Both the position numbers and the translations under genes were made by a program. Positions 49,501 to 59,580 of a stretch of DNA of 64,000 bases are shown here, one piece after another. The DNA comes from Talinum fruticosum. Its lineage: Eukaryota; Streptophyta; Magnoliopsida; Caryophyllales; Talinaceae. Within the stretch, counting starts at the first letter, position 1. Each line of letters opens with the position of its first letter. The notes beneath the pieces were generated by a model. It was not told where the DNA came from and did no database searches. It saw nothing but the letters and a program-made list of their open reading frames with translations. The DNA is taken from the NCBI GenBank assembly GCA_021018815.1, contig JAITYX010000004.1:682001-746000 (forward strand), read 5' to 3'.

Positions 49501-49856
49501 ATCCCTGAATTCTAATAAAGGAAACTAATATAAAGTTTCAAGATAATCTTCACTAATCCCCTCCCTTTTCCCGCTTGAATTGTGACAATCAGAGATAAGG
49601 GATTCAAAACTCGATTCAATATCTTGACAGAAAGTCTGATGTAGTTCAGTAAAGAAACAGTTGCAATACGAAAGCAGTTTATCAAAAGAGCATGAGTCAG
49701 AGTTTTGAAAAACAAACCTATATGCCCTATAAAAGCGGTATCAATTAAGGAAGCAATTGGGTCTGCCAACAAACCCAGGGCTGCAGGTATTGCAATCTCT
49801 GCTATTTCCTGCCCAAGCCCATCCTTCTTGAAAACATCCCTGAGAAAGATCATCAT
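40555..49856 (-). CDS. DTX42: MATE efflux transporter, DTX42/FRD3 (citrate) group; 12 coding exons, one frame break
   Basis: Exons on the minus strand, in coding order: 49718-49856, 46168-46377, 45861-46044, 45440-45575, 44340-44436, 44154-44254, 43702-43865, 41711-41782, 41515-41631, 41265-41360, 41060-41181, 40555-40597. All have GT-AG borders and consistent phases. Family landmarks include PAALGLLADPIASLIDTAFI, FNQVSRVAIFPIVSVTTSF then VAEED, GVFRGFKDTRTPTYAT, MAAFQICLQIWLATSLLADG, NALAFVFDGINYGASDF and a final GTGIGPWNFLRG. The coding total is 1481 bases, one short of a full frame. The missing base is probably in the T run 45977-45982, between KVTNLPLKK and NISSASSAMIIG. About 493 residues and 12 membrane helices are expected. 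Relatives export citrate for aluminium tolerance or iron transport. The start could be ATG 49856, or an upstream exon could splice in at ctcag before GGATG. Confidence 0.9.
42050..42935 (-). pseudogene. RTE-type LINE fragment in MATE intron
   Basis: Read on the minus strand, broken frames give FIDLDDAYDRVSKEAC-like sequence (about 42870-42925), then a stretch like SVHMWGG...NFPGLLDFTRDW...VVMDKLIRIIQD (about 42660-42785). Further down comes KMHEMRLIGLGHA, as in the RTE 3' region (about 42410-42450). This matches the RTE-clade order of reverse transcriptase motifs, heavily eroded. It lies in the large intron between the exons at 43702 and 41782. Confidence 0.65.
46930..47180 (-). pseudogene. 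L1-type LINE 3' fragment in MATE intron 1
   Basis: Minus-strand fragments GVSWMQPLMVRDVLVVW and LLAIWCTWKERLSNFRGQ resemble the stretch after the zf-RVT domain of plant L1 LINEs (typically a W-x-I-W-x-E-R-N motif). They are short and in different frames. Confidence 0.45.
47181..49717. other. Large intron 1 of MATE gene, repeat-like
   Basis: No coding exon is visible. A segment around 47700-48370 includes ttctgtggaatcgacctgca, a phrase I associate with LTR-retroelement leaders, so an old LTR remnant is possible. Around 48210-48275 a small inverted pair (ttagatt/aatctaa) occurs. Confidence 0.35.
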
Positions 49857-51696
49857 ATTTTGAATAAGCTAAGAGGTTTACGCTATAAACAGTTTCTTGG
49901 TGATTACAGAAATACATTTCCAGAGAATTACTCAAGAACATATTATAAATTGCATATTACCCCCATTCAGAAAGTGGGGTAGTAAAAACACATGATAGGC
50001 AGTCTGCAAAAAGAGTTCAAAGGCGAAAACCCAATACAAATAAAAAACAAGCATGTCAAGTAGCTAGGGCAAACTGGCAGAAACTTAGATAGATACCTTG
50101 AATTTTTGGAGAAAACCCACATGGGCAACTTTGCTCCGTTCTCCCAGAAAGACATGTCTATCAACCCAAAATTCAAAAATCTTACAGCACAGGATGACGA
50201 TAAAATTGACAATCTCCGATGGGGAGAACAATAATGTCATGGGAATTATGAAGAACAAGAATCAAGCTGGTAGTTTTAAATTTTGTCTTAAACAAAAATG
50301 CACCGGTTCAATATAAAAACGCAAAAGAATGAAGCTATGGAAAGGATAGGTACTTCTCTCCATCCCCATAAAGAAAAAAAGAAGGGAAGAGGGACAAAAC
50401 AATAGTTTAGAAATAAGAATTTGGTTAGAAGCATTGAAGGGTTTGGCCAAAATTAAACAAATTATGTATCAACCTTCCCCACATCACAGTTGCACCTGAA
50501 CTTGGGAACAACAACCATCTTCCCTAGCTGCACCTACAGTTAGGAATATTATAATTTTGCATTTCATTTACATACTGCAATTCAACTTGGAACAGTAATT
50601 CACTTGACAATTTAAAGGAAAAAGAAAGCACTACAGAATATTAAAAACTAACAATTGTCTATGTACCAAGATCCGGGCTTTGTTAGAAGCACAGAATCGA
50701 GTGCAGTGCTAGTCCCCAGCTTTCAGCTGCTTATCCAATGATTAAAAAAATAGTCGTCAGTCCTTCCGGCATACATTCTGTTCAAGCAAATGGAAGAGAA
50801 AGGGTAACTGATAGCTGATGTAAAGTTACAAACCCACAGCACAAGGCTGACAAGAAGTTCCACAACATTGTTTTACACAAAAAGCATCAAAAATAATTTA
50901 TGAATGGGTTACTGTGATGGAATATCATTGTCAACAAAAAGATCACCCATCTTCGTTGCTCTGCTGGGCATGCTCACAATAGATCATGTTTATAATCAAG
51001 ACTCTGCCATGATCTTTGAATTACACGCATGTTCCTTCACTTATAACATCTTCCATCACTTTAACGATATTAGCCAAGGTATTCAAGATCTTATTGCTTG
51101 AAATCTCAAATCAAATATCTATACAAAATTGTCTAATTAAATGGAGCAGAAATTTCGATGCTTGCATGAAGTGGGTATACCCTGTAGAAGATGTCCGTTC
51201 TTTGGAGGCTTACTTGGGCTTTGATTCGGCAGATACAGATGAATTTAGAAAAACCTTGCATTCATCCATGCCTCTGGACTTCGATCAATGCGCATTTTCC
51301 TCAAGTATCCCCTTGAACGGGTCATGTTGGGATTCGGGACAACCTCATCTCATCCCATCTCTCAGAAATAAAATAAAATAAAAATTCGCATGCCAACCTA
51401 TGGAGACATCTCAAGCTACCTTGCTTGGGCTCGAGTCATCAAGCTTCACATGCGATTCTTATATGCACTAACGAAAAAAATGATATTTTAGGTTGTTTCA
51501 TCGATCAGAAGGTGGCTGTTTTAAGCACAGTTCTAGTCAAAGGAACTCCGTAACTTGCACATAAATAACCACCATGGATGAATGCATGTGGAAAACTCTC
51601 TCCTGTGGTCAGGAAAAGGCTCCTTTACAACTTGTACAACGCAAACAAGTACTGACTTGTGTAAAAATTTCATGTATTCTTCCAGCAATGATTCAG
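49857..51696. other. Spacer between MATE and MEF1-like genes
   Basis: Both neighbours are on the minus strand. This stretch holds the MATE 5' UTR or promoter and the MEF1-like 3' UTR. A plus-strand frame of 121 codons (51016-51381) has a protein-like second half (for example EDVRSLEAYLGFDSADTDE). I do not recognise it and it may be chance. Confidence 0.4.
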
Positions 51697-53543
51697 TTAC
51701 CAGTAATCCCCACATGAACATATCCCATCCTCAAACCGATGGAACCTGTTGTTGTCTCTCACGATAATTGTTCGTCCAGTGCACTTCGACATAAACTTGA
51801 TTGCAGTGTGACAATCACCGCATACTCGCAAGTTTTTCATAATCCGAATAGGCCTTTCAGGCGGGAAGCTGATCAACCCAAAAGCGATCGCCAGTCTCTC
51901 ACTGTGATACCTAATTGCCTGTTTCTTAGTATCATCATCCACTTGCTGCAGCACATAACTAGTGTCAGCAACATAGCCTGCTCGCTCCATTTCACTACCT
52001 AGTTCCTCCAATTTCTGATATATCTCCACGGATTTGGGATGGCATCTGTCCCCTGCAGCAAATGTGTGAACTCTGTTTCCCTCCTCAACCCAGCTCAAAC
52101 CAGTTTCTTTCTTCACCCCTCTGTCTCTCAACATTTTCCTAACTTTGGCTGCATCTTCGAGTCTTCCTGCTGCTGCATAAGCATTACATAGTAGCACAAA
52201 AAGGCCAGAACCTACATCACCCAACTCGAAAACCCTATCTGCAGCATGTGCAGCCAGTTCAGTGTTTCCATGTAGCCGACAGCCTGTCAATAGGGCTCCC
52301 CAAACTGACTCTGTGGGTTGTATGGGCATTTCCTCTATGACTTTTAGAGCCTCCTCCAACTTCCCAGCACGGCCTAGTAAATCCACTAAAGTGGCATAAT
52401 GCTGGTGTCCAGGTTCAATACCGTGTTTCTTCATCAAATCAAAGTAATATTGCCCCTCTGTGACAAGCCCAGCATGGCTGCAAGCATAAAGCATGGACAA
52501 GAAAGTGATGAAGTTCGGCTTTGTATTGGTAGTTTCCATTTGATGAAACAAGTCCAGTGCCTTGCCTGTGTGGGCGTGCTGGGCACAGGCAAGCAGCATT
52601 GCATTCCATATGCCAACATTTCTTGTTCGAACCTCATCGAATACATGATAAGCCCCTTCTATGATCCCACACTTGGAGTACAACGATACCAAACCGCTTC
52701 CAACAAAACATGATGAATCATAGCTCTTTTTCAAGCACAATCCATGAATTTGTTTTCCCAACTCCAGAAGAGTCAAATTACCACAAACATGAATCACACT
52801 CGAGAAAGTAAAATCATTGACATCCACACCCTCCACGACAGCACGCTTAAACAACCTCAGGGCCTCCTCATTTTCACCCAACTGAGCATACCCAAATATC
52901 ATTCCACTCCAAGACACCACATTTCTCTCAGGCATTCCATCGAACACAATACGGGCATCCCTTAGCTCACCACATTTTGCATACATATCCACCATAGAGC
53001 TCCCAACGAACACATCCCCCTCATACCCAATCTTAACCACAACCCCATGAATCGATCTCCCCGCATCAACCCTCGATAAAATAGCGCAAGATTTCGTCGC
53101 ACTCGGGAAAGTATGATCATTGGGCCGAAACCCACAACCCATCATGTGACGGAAGAATTCAAGGGCAAGAGAAGGAAGCTCATTTTGGGCAAAAGCAGAG
53201 ATGACAGAGCTCCAAGTAGCGGACAACTTGAGGGGGTCTCCTTGAAGATTTGGCGGGAAAGTAAGGGAAGTTGGGATTTGGAGTAGAAGTTGATCAAGTG
53301 GTGAGCAACCAGCGGTATGGACTGGAACCCTGATTTAACGATGTGGGCATGGAGTTGGAGGCCTTTCGGGAAGCTCCTAGTGGTGGAGATAGAATGGAGG
53401 AGGTCGCAGACATGGCGGTAGTTTTGCTGGAAGCTGAATTGGTTGAAAGGGTTTATTGGGTTTGTAGGAGAAAAGGGTGGTGAAGGGCTGAGTAGAGGAA
53501 GGCAAAGGGATTTTGGCGGCTTTTCGTGCAACGGCTGGAGCAT
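51697..53543 (-). CDS. MEF1: MEF1-like PPR-DYW RNA editing factor (one frame break)
   Basis: Intronless gene for a mitochondrial C-to-U RNA editing factor. An N-terminal leader rich in Ser and Pro (MLQPLHEKPPKSLCLPLL...) is followed by PLS-type pentatricopeptide repeats, the E and E+ motifs, and a DYW deaminase domain. The deaminase carries the zinc signature HSE...CGDCH and ends DGICSCGDYW. Sequence and length match what I recall of Arabidopsis MEF1 (At5g52630), for example HIVKSG..SIPLV.HHLINFYSK and GKQIHGLCLKKSYDSS. The start frame (53543 to about 53236) and the main frame (53226-51697) are offset. One extra C in the run at 53232-53236 joins them as FKETPLKLSATWSSV. The corrected length is 615 residues. 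Family members bind target RNA 5' of the edited C. Confidence 0.92.
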
Positions 53544-54413
53544 TGGAGAGGAGAGGAGAGGAGAGGACAGAAAGGCGAGAGTTTTGGAAAATAGGCACCA
53601 CGTTTCTAAGCAATGAGAACTCGTTCCAATATTAATCTTTCGAAATTGTCAGCTGGGTGTTGGATCAATTTTTCTGAGACTTAAAATTCTCAAAAGACTA
53701 ATGGGTGTGCGGTGTTAGTTTGACGCTCAACTGTGGAGAGAGAGATCGAAAGAGAGCGAAATACACTCCCTCATAAATGAGACCCGGAACATCGAAGCAA
53801 ATTTTCGACTTCAATTGGTATAAATGACTCGAGAACAACTTATTTTCAATGCAAAACGTAAATGTTGAATAAGGTAGGTTTTTCACAAAGAAGTTAGTAT
53901 GAACATAAATGTGATCCGAATCTCTTCCTCGTATTTAGGTGAAACACCTCTAAGAAAGGCCCACGTAGTCGAAGTGGCGAGAAAATAGTTTACCTTTCGG
54001 CGTGAACATACAAGTGCAAGTACAATTAGGGTTTTTACTTTGGAAAATTTTACCACGACAACACTTGCTCGTGTCATCTTTTTTGGTAACAAATAAAATA
54101 TTATTGTTAATAATTTTTCATGAATTAAATGCTAGGATCGTGAATGTTGAATGACATATATATATATTTTTATTATGGTTAGATGAATAACAAACTAATA
54201 TTTTTTTGGTACCACAACTCATTTAGGATGGTTAGATGAATAATACGCTAATATTAGACATGGAATACAATATTATGGTTAATCATTTTACATTGAATAA
54301 AATGTTATGGTTAATCATTGTTGATGGTATAAAATATTGCGGTAAGGAATGCAATATTAGGCTTATTGAATGGATGAAATGTTTTTGAATGCATAATCTA
54401 ATAAAAATCACGA
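53544..54413. other. Upstream region of MEF1-like gene and intergenic DNA
   Basis: No further gene is seen. A GAGAG-rich block at 53560-53575 lies just upstream of the start codon. The motif ggttagatgaataa recurs near 54177 and 54230. Confidence 0.5.
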
Positions 54414-54712
54414 AAAAACTCAGTAATCGATTTGAAAATACTATGACCAACGCATTAACATGACCATAAAAATGACAAAAGTACAACGTACGTAATATTA
54501 AAAGTATATAATAAATCCATATTTATAATATAACCTACATCGTCCATGAAAACTCATAACCGATTTCAAAATACCATGACCAAAAGACTAACATGAGCAT
54601 TACGATGACACAATTACGACGTAGGTAATATTTAAAGTACATAGTAAATCCATATATATAATATAACGTACATCGTTAATGGAAACTCATAATTGATTTC
54701 AAAATAACATTT
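54414..54712. repeat. Tandem repeat, period about 134 bases, 2.2 copies
   Basis: Copies begin at about 54414 (aaaactcagtaatcgatttg), 54548 (aaaactcataaccgatttca) and 54681 (gaaactcataattgatttca). Each full copy continues through accatgacca/actatgacca, aacatga, acgtacgtaatatt and aaatccatatttataatata. The third copy is cut after about 32 bases. Confidence 0.85.
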
Positions 54713-54769
54713 GGATGACGACAATGGTTACAAGAATCATGATCACAAGCATACACAATTAAGAGGCGG

Positions 54770-55290
54770 GCACTCAAGTTCCGCATGTCTTCACGTAAGG
54801 TGGAGTCCGCTTTCCCATCCTCTTCACGAGTTGTTCCTCAATCGCGGTGTCCCGAATTTCTCTCATTTCTGCAACCAAATCATCAATCACATCCTTAGAT
54901 TGGTGGGGATATTCGACATCAATGTATTCATGGAAGGCACACGGAACATCATCCTACAACATGTGTATATGAAAAGGAAAACATACAAATAGAATGTATC
55001 GCTTAATAACGAATATAACAACATAACATATGCGGCATAAGAGAACCTTAGTGGAACATATGAAATGCAATATAAGGAAAATTGGAGGACCGAAGTTAAT
55101 TTATTGGGACACCCGAGGTAACGACGGTAGTAACGATCTCGCGTCTCCAGTTGCACCACTTCCATACGACGGATGACGAGTATGTTACCATTCTTGGGCT
55201 TATAATGGTAGGAATGCCCGGGATCCCTTCCGTTGTTTCTTGTTCTGGTCCTCCCTCCTTTTGCTCCTACCCCTTTAATATGCACAAGGT
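54770..55290 (-). pseudogene. Unidentified protein-coding-like fragment
   Basis: On the minus strand, two hydrophilic stretches look protein-derived. One is SYHYKPKNGNILVIRRMEVV followed by QLETRDRYYRRYLGCPNKL (about 55095-55215). After an AT-rich intron-like gap comes DDVPCAFHEYIDVEYPHQSK and a Glu/Arg-rich helix (about 54770-54955). They are in different frames and do not join without an assumed intron. I do not recognise the family. A transposable-element gene or captured gene fragment is possible. Confidence 0.35.
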
Positions 55291-55717
55291 GGGTGGCAAT
55301 GTCCTAAGGGCACTAAATGATGATTCAAGAAAAATACCTTGTCCAATTAATGGTTAGATGGCACAAGTACGTAATTTTTTTATCAAAAGTGGAGGAACAT
55401 TTACTTCTCTCATTAATGCCTCATTTGTCCCATCACTAACAAAAGTCACATTGCTCATTAAGTAACAACACATTTGATATGATGACTATATATATAACGT
55501 CAATATCACATACTATGTTTTAATCTCTTATTCCACCAATTTCCACATACTTGGGCTTCTTTCGTAACGATGAATATGGATGGAGGTGGTTCAGCTAACA
55601 ACATTGATATTGGTTGGTTAATGGTTGCAACTTCACGCTTCTACCGAACCCTATCCTCCAATCTTTCATGGATTGCCCGATTAGGTGCATCCGGATCATG
55701 AGACCCTAAAGTACATT

Positions 55718-57130
55718 TAAGGGCAGCACAAGCTCAATCCTCGCCATGCTAAGTGGGTTGAATTCTTACAAGCCTTCTACTTCATAATCAAGTACAAATC
55801 CGTGAAGCTCAACCAAGGAGTCGATGCTTTATCAAGGAGGTATATCTTACTATTTCAATTGAAAAGTTGTGTTTTTGGCTTTGAACATCTAAAGTGTTTG
55901 TATGATGATGACAATGATTTTGGAGACTTGTACCGAGAGTGTGAGAAGCATCCCAAAGGAGAGTTCTTGAGGCAAGAGGGATATCTCTTCCAAGGACACT
56001 TGGTTGTGCATTCCTCAAAGTGGAACAAGAGAGCTACTAATTCGTGAAGTGCATGGAGGGAGTTTGGCTGGACACTTTGGGGAACGAAGCCTTTGGTGAT
56101 GGTCAAGGAACACCGCTACCGGCCTAACATGGAAAAAGATTTGTAAGACATTGTGAAGAAGTATGCTACATGTCACCTAGCCAAGAGTCGTTCTCTACAC
56201 CATTGCCTACTCCAAGCGAGCCGTGGGAAAATGTGAGTCTAGATTTTGTCCTTGGGCTGCCTAGGACGCAAAGGGGAAAGGACTTCATCCTTGTGGTAGT
56301 TGACTGGTTCTACAAGATGGCTCATTTCATACTATGTACCTAAACCAATTATGCCACCCACATTGCTGACTTGTACTTCAAAAAGGTGGTAAGGCAACAC
56401 AACATTCCCAAGTCCATGGTCTCGGATAGAGACACCAAGTTCCTTAGCCATGTTTGGGTGACTTTGTGGAGGAAATTGGGTACCAAACTCAAGTATAGTA
56501 CTACTTCTCACCCCCAAAACGACGACCAAACCGAGGTGACCAACCGAACTTTAAGGACACTCCTTAGAGTATTGAGCAAAGGCAACGCCAAGTCAAGGGA
56601 CTTGCTCTTCCCCCATGCTAAATTTTCTTTCAACCGAACTCCAAGCAAGGCCACAAGTTCTTCTCTTTTCAAGGTGGTGTATGGGATTGATCCACTTACT
56701 CCTTTGAGTCTTGCATCAAGAGCTATGGATGAAAAGCCTAGCCCGAAGCTAGTCAAATAGTTCAGCAAATTCAGAAAATACACGAGAAGGTACGGGCTAA
56801 AATTGAGCAAACAAACACCTCATACAAAGCTTAAGCAAACAAGCACCACAAGAAGGATGTGTTCCAACCAGGGGACTTGGTGTAGGTTCATCTCGTGGAA
56901 GGAGAGGTTTCCGGCTAAGAGGAAAACTAAGCTCATGCCTAGAGCTGATGGCCCCTTTGAGGTCTTATAGAAGATCAATGACAATGCGTACAAGATAGCT
57001 CTTCCCGGAGAGTATGGTGTCTCAGCAAGCTTCAATGTGGCTAATCTCTCCCCTTATTTGGAGGATAATGCCCTAGAGAATTTGAGGGAAAATTCTCACT
57101 CACCTAGGGAGGATAATGGAGGGGAGGTCA
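55718..57130 (+). pseudogene. Ty3/Gypsy RNase H end and integrase remnant
   Basis: The fragment starts in the RNase H end ([19 protein letters not shown] then [12 protein letters not shown], about 55725-55840). The integrase zinc region is broken (HGGSLAGHFG, about 56050-56080). The integrase core has DFILVVVDWFYKMAHF (about 56282-56330) and SDRDTKFLSHVWVTLW then TTSHPQNDDQTEVTNRT (about 56424-56550). The integrase tail ends with YKIALPGEYGVSASFNVANL (about 56988-57048). Several stops and shifts are present. Gag, protease and reverse transcriptase are missing, so this is a 5'-truncated Gypsy element. Confidence 0.85.
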
Positions 57131-58180
57131 TAGAAGATCAAGGCTAGAAGGAAAAAGTATACAAGCCAAAAACATCACAATGTTTCAGCCCATGCAAGAC
57201 CTAAACGCCGCCCAGCTTAGGGGTATGCGGGCTCTTTCTCGAGTTGTATATCTCAAGATTGAGAAGGGATGGGGATCCCAAATTTTACATGGAATTACCT
57301 TGAAGAGTCCTCCTAAGGAGGAGGGGGATTTTGGTTATTCCATTAAAAATCGGAGATAATAAGTTTTGGGTTCATTTTGTCAAAGTCAGTAGAAACCGGG
57401 CAACTAGTTGACTTTTGTCAACTACTCAAGTCATATCTCTCTCATCTATGAGTCAAATAGGGCAAATAGCATATGTTTGAAAAAGGGACATCATAAGCTT
57501 TCCAGTCAATATTTTAGAGCTACAAAAGGAGCCTTACCCATGAAGATGTGGTCGTTGGAACTTCCATCATAAAAGCGCTGGTAGGTGAAAGTGACTCGCC
57601 GTCGCTTTCACCCTTTTGTGTTTGCTGATTTATGCTTTATATTTTATGCTTTATGATTTTATATTAGCTTAGCTAAATGTAATGTAAACCCTTGGATGAT
57701 GGAGATGTAATTTGGACCTTTGGATGCTATGTATTAACCCTAGAGAGACCCATACCATATATACTTAAGTATGGGGAATCAAAAGGGACAATTGATGATT
57801 AATTCTAAAGTTGAGCATAACTCTTTAAACCTTCAAATTCTCTCAATGCTTTTCTTAAATATGACATGTTTAAGTGGTGCATTAGAGTCTAATATGGTCT
57901 AGTGGTGGTGTGTCTTATCCACTAAATCGGATTAATGACCCTAATCTAGATCAAGTGGTGTGTCTTATCTTGTTTGGATTAGTCTATGCTTGTGCTTGTT
58001 TACAAATTCCCCATCTCCTCATTTTTAGTTTAACTTCCAGAAAGCTTTCCCATTCCTTTTCCCCAGCTTGTTGAGTTGATAATCCCTAAGTTTCAACCCC
58101 AACCAAGATCTGTCTTGTTTCCCATCTCATAATCAAACAAAAGGTGTCCGTTTTGATATCCGTGTGCTTTAGGTCTGTTT
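57131..58180 (+). mobile_element. Probable 3' untranslated part and LTR of Gypsy remnant
   Basis: This non-coding stretch directly follows the integrase tail and contains gggggattttggttattcc and catatctctctcatctatgag phrases typical of plant Gypsy LTRs. No paired LTR lies upstream in the window, so the borders cannot be set. Confidence 0.4.
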
Positions 58181-58435
58181 GTATGCATTCCTTTGTGGTG
58201 AATGCGATCTTGGCTACCTCCCTACTTTCCCCCTCTTATTGCCTCAAGTCTTAACTACCTTCATACCAAAATCCAAGCAAAAAAACCCCATCCTTCCTTG
58301 TCCCAAACCACTACCGAGGTCACCCTATTCCGGTCCAGTTGCCCTTTATGCTCGGTCAACTTCTCCCAACCTTGTCTCTTGGTACATCGCTAATTGTTGG
58401 GAAATTTGTCCCACTCTAAACTCACTTTGTTAGGT

Positions 58436-59080
58436 GAAATTAGAGTTCGATGCGAAAGCGCAATATGATGACAAACAATATCAAGAACTTAATGGAAATA
58501 TACAAATAGAGATGAGATAAGGATTTTAACATGGAAAACTCAAATTGAAAAAAAAACCATAGATGACACAAGCATAACGAATTCACTATTATTAGAGAGT
58601 ATAAGAATGATCTCAAAACCCGATACCTTCACAAAACCCGAGATATCCCGAAAATCACCAACACTTTCCTCTCAATAACACACTTCAATTGGATGCACTT
58701 CCAATTGCTCTCCCCAAATTTCCAAATGCTAGAGCAATTGGATATTTGGATGATTACAAAGATGAACTCGAACCGCCTTTAAATAGATAAGTAACAACCC
58801 TAGGCCTATAATGACACCTACCGCAATTACAAGCCATAAAACTAAGCAATCAATAGACAAAATGGACGAAACCGAGTAAAGACGAAGCATAACCGGAAAA
58901 AACAAACTCAAGACGGTTGTGCCAAGCAAGGCACGACCGTGCTAGAGTAGCACGCCCGTGTCACTCCTCCGTCGTGCATTTGCTTTGTTTTTCTCGTCTC
59001 TTTTTGTTGCAGCACGGTCATGACATGTATGGCTTGGTCGTGTCCCTTTCATTAGCATTATTAGGTGTTTTGAGTTACAT
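58436..59080 (-). mobile_element. Copia-type LTR, inverted, same family as 32697-35494
   Basis: The reverse complement carries the same ordered blocks as the Copia LTR: ttgtaatcatccaaatatcc then aattgct, ataatagtgaattcg, and gttttccatgttaaaa. It also has a GC-rich cacggtcgtgcc/cacgggcgtgct segment near its 5' end. On its 3' side a worn primer-site-like aaagtgagtttagagtggg is seen. No internal coding region adjoins it. Confidence 0.7.
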
Positions 59081-59219
59081 TCAACAATGTATGAAACCCA
59101 TTTCTAAAAAGTTACAACATTAATACTAAAAATTTATTATGTGTTTCACTAGCATTATTAGGTATTTTGAGTCACCCCAAAAACAATAACAAGTTACAAC
59201 ATTAATACTAAAAATTTAT
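59048..59219. repeat. Direct repeat, about 97-base period, two copies
   Basis: Copies start at about 59048 (ttcattagcattattaggtg) and 59145 (ttcactagcattattaggta). Both run to gttacaacattaatactaaa then aatttat. The first copy overlaps the terminal part of the inverted LTR. Confidence 0.8.
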
Positions 59220-59580
59220 AAACTTAGTGCCTATTTTCAATCCCATGTAGTATTTAAAACCGATCACCCTATGAAACCCATAGGACCAATGTCAATGTCA
59301 TGCTTGGCATTGTTAACGGTTAAAAGTGCGGACATTGTAGTGGGTACCGGAAGGAACGCGAAAATTAGCCTAAATAGTCCAACTTTACAACACCCCCGTT
59401 CAAAAACATTTTCCAGTTCATGGGAAAAAGGAACACCAAAATCTCAAGTTCTCCTCTTCATTTTTCTACTTAACTTGATTGTGATAAATTGAAATTAGGG
59501 TTTCTTTGTTCAAGTTTGATTTTGGCGCATATTTTTCAATGGAACATGAAACTTTGTCGTGGAAATCAGAATCGACATCA

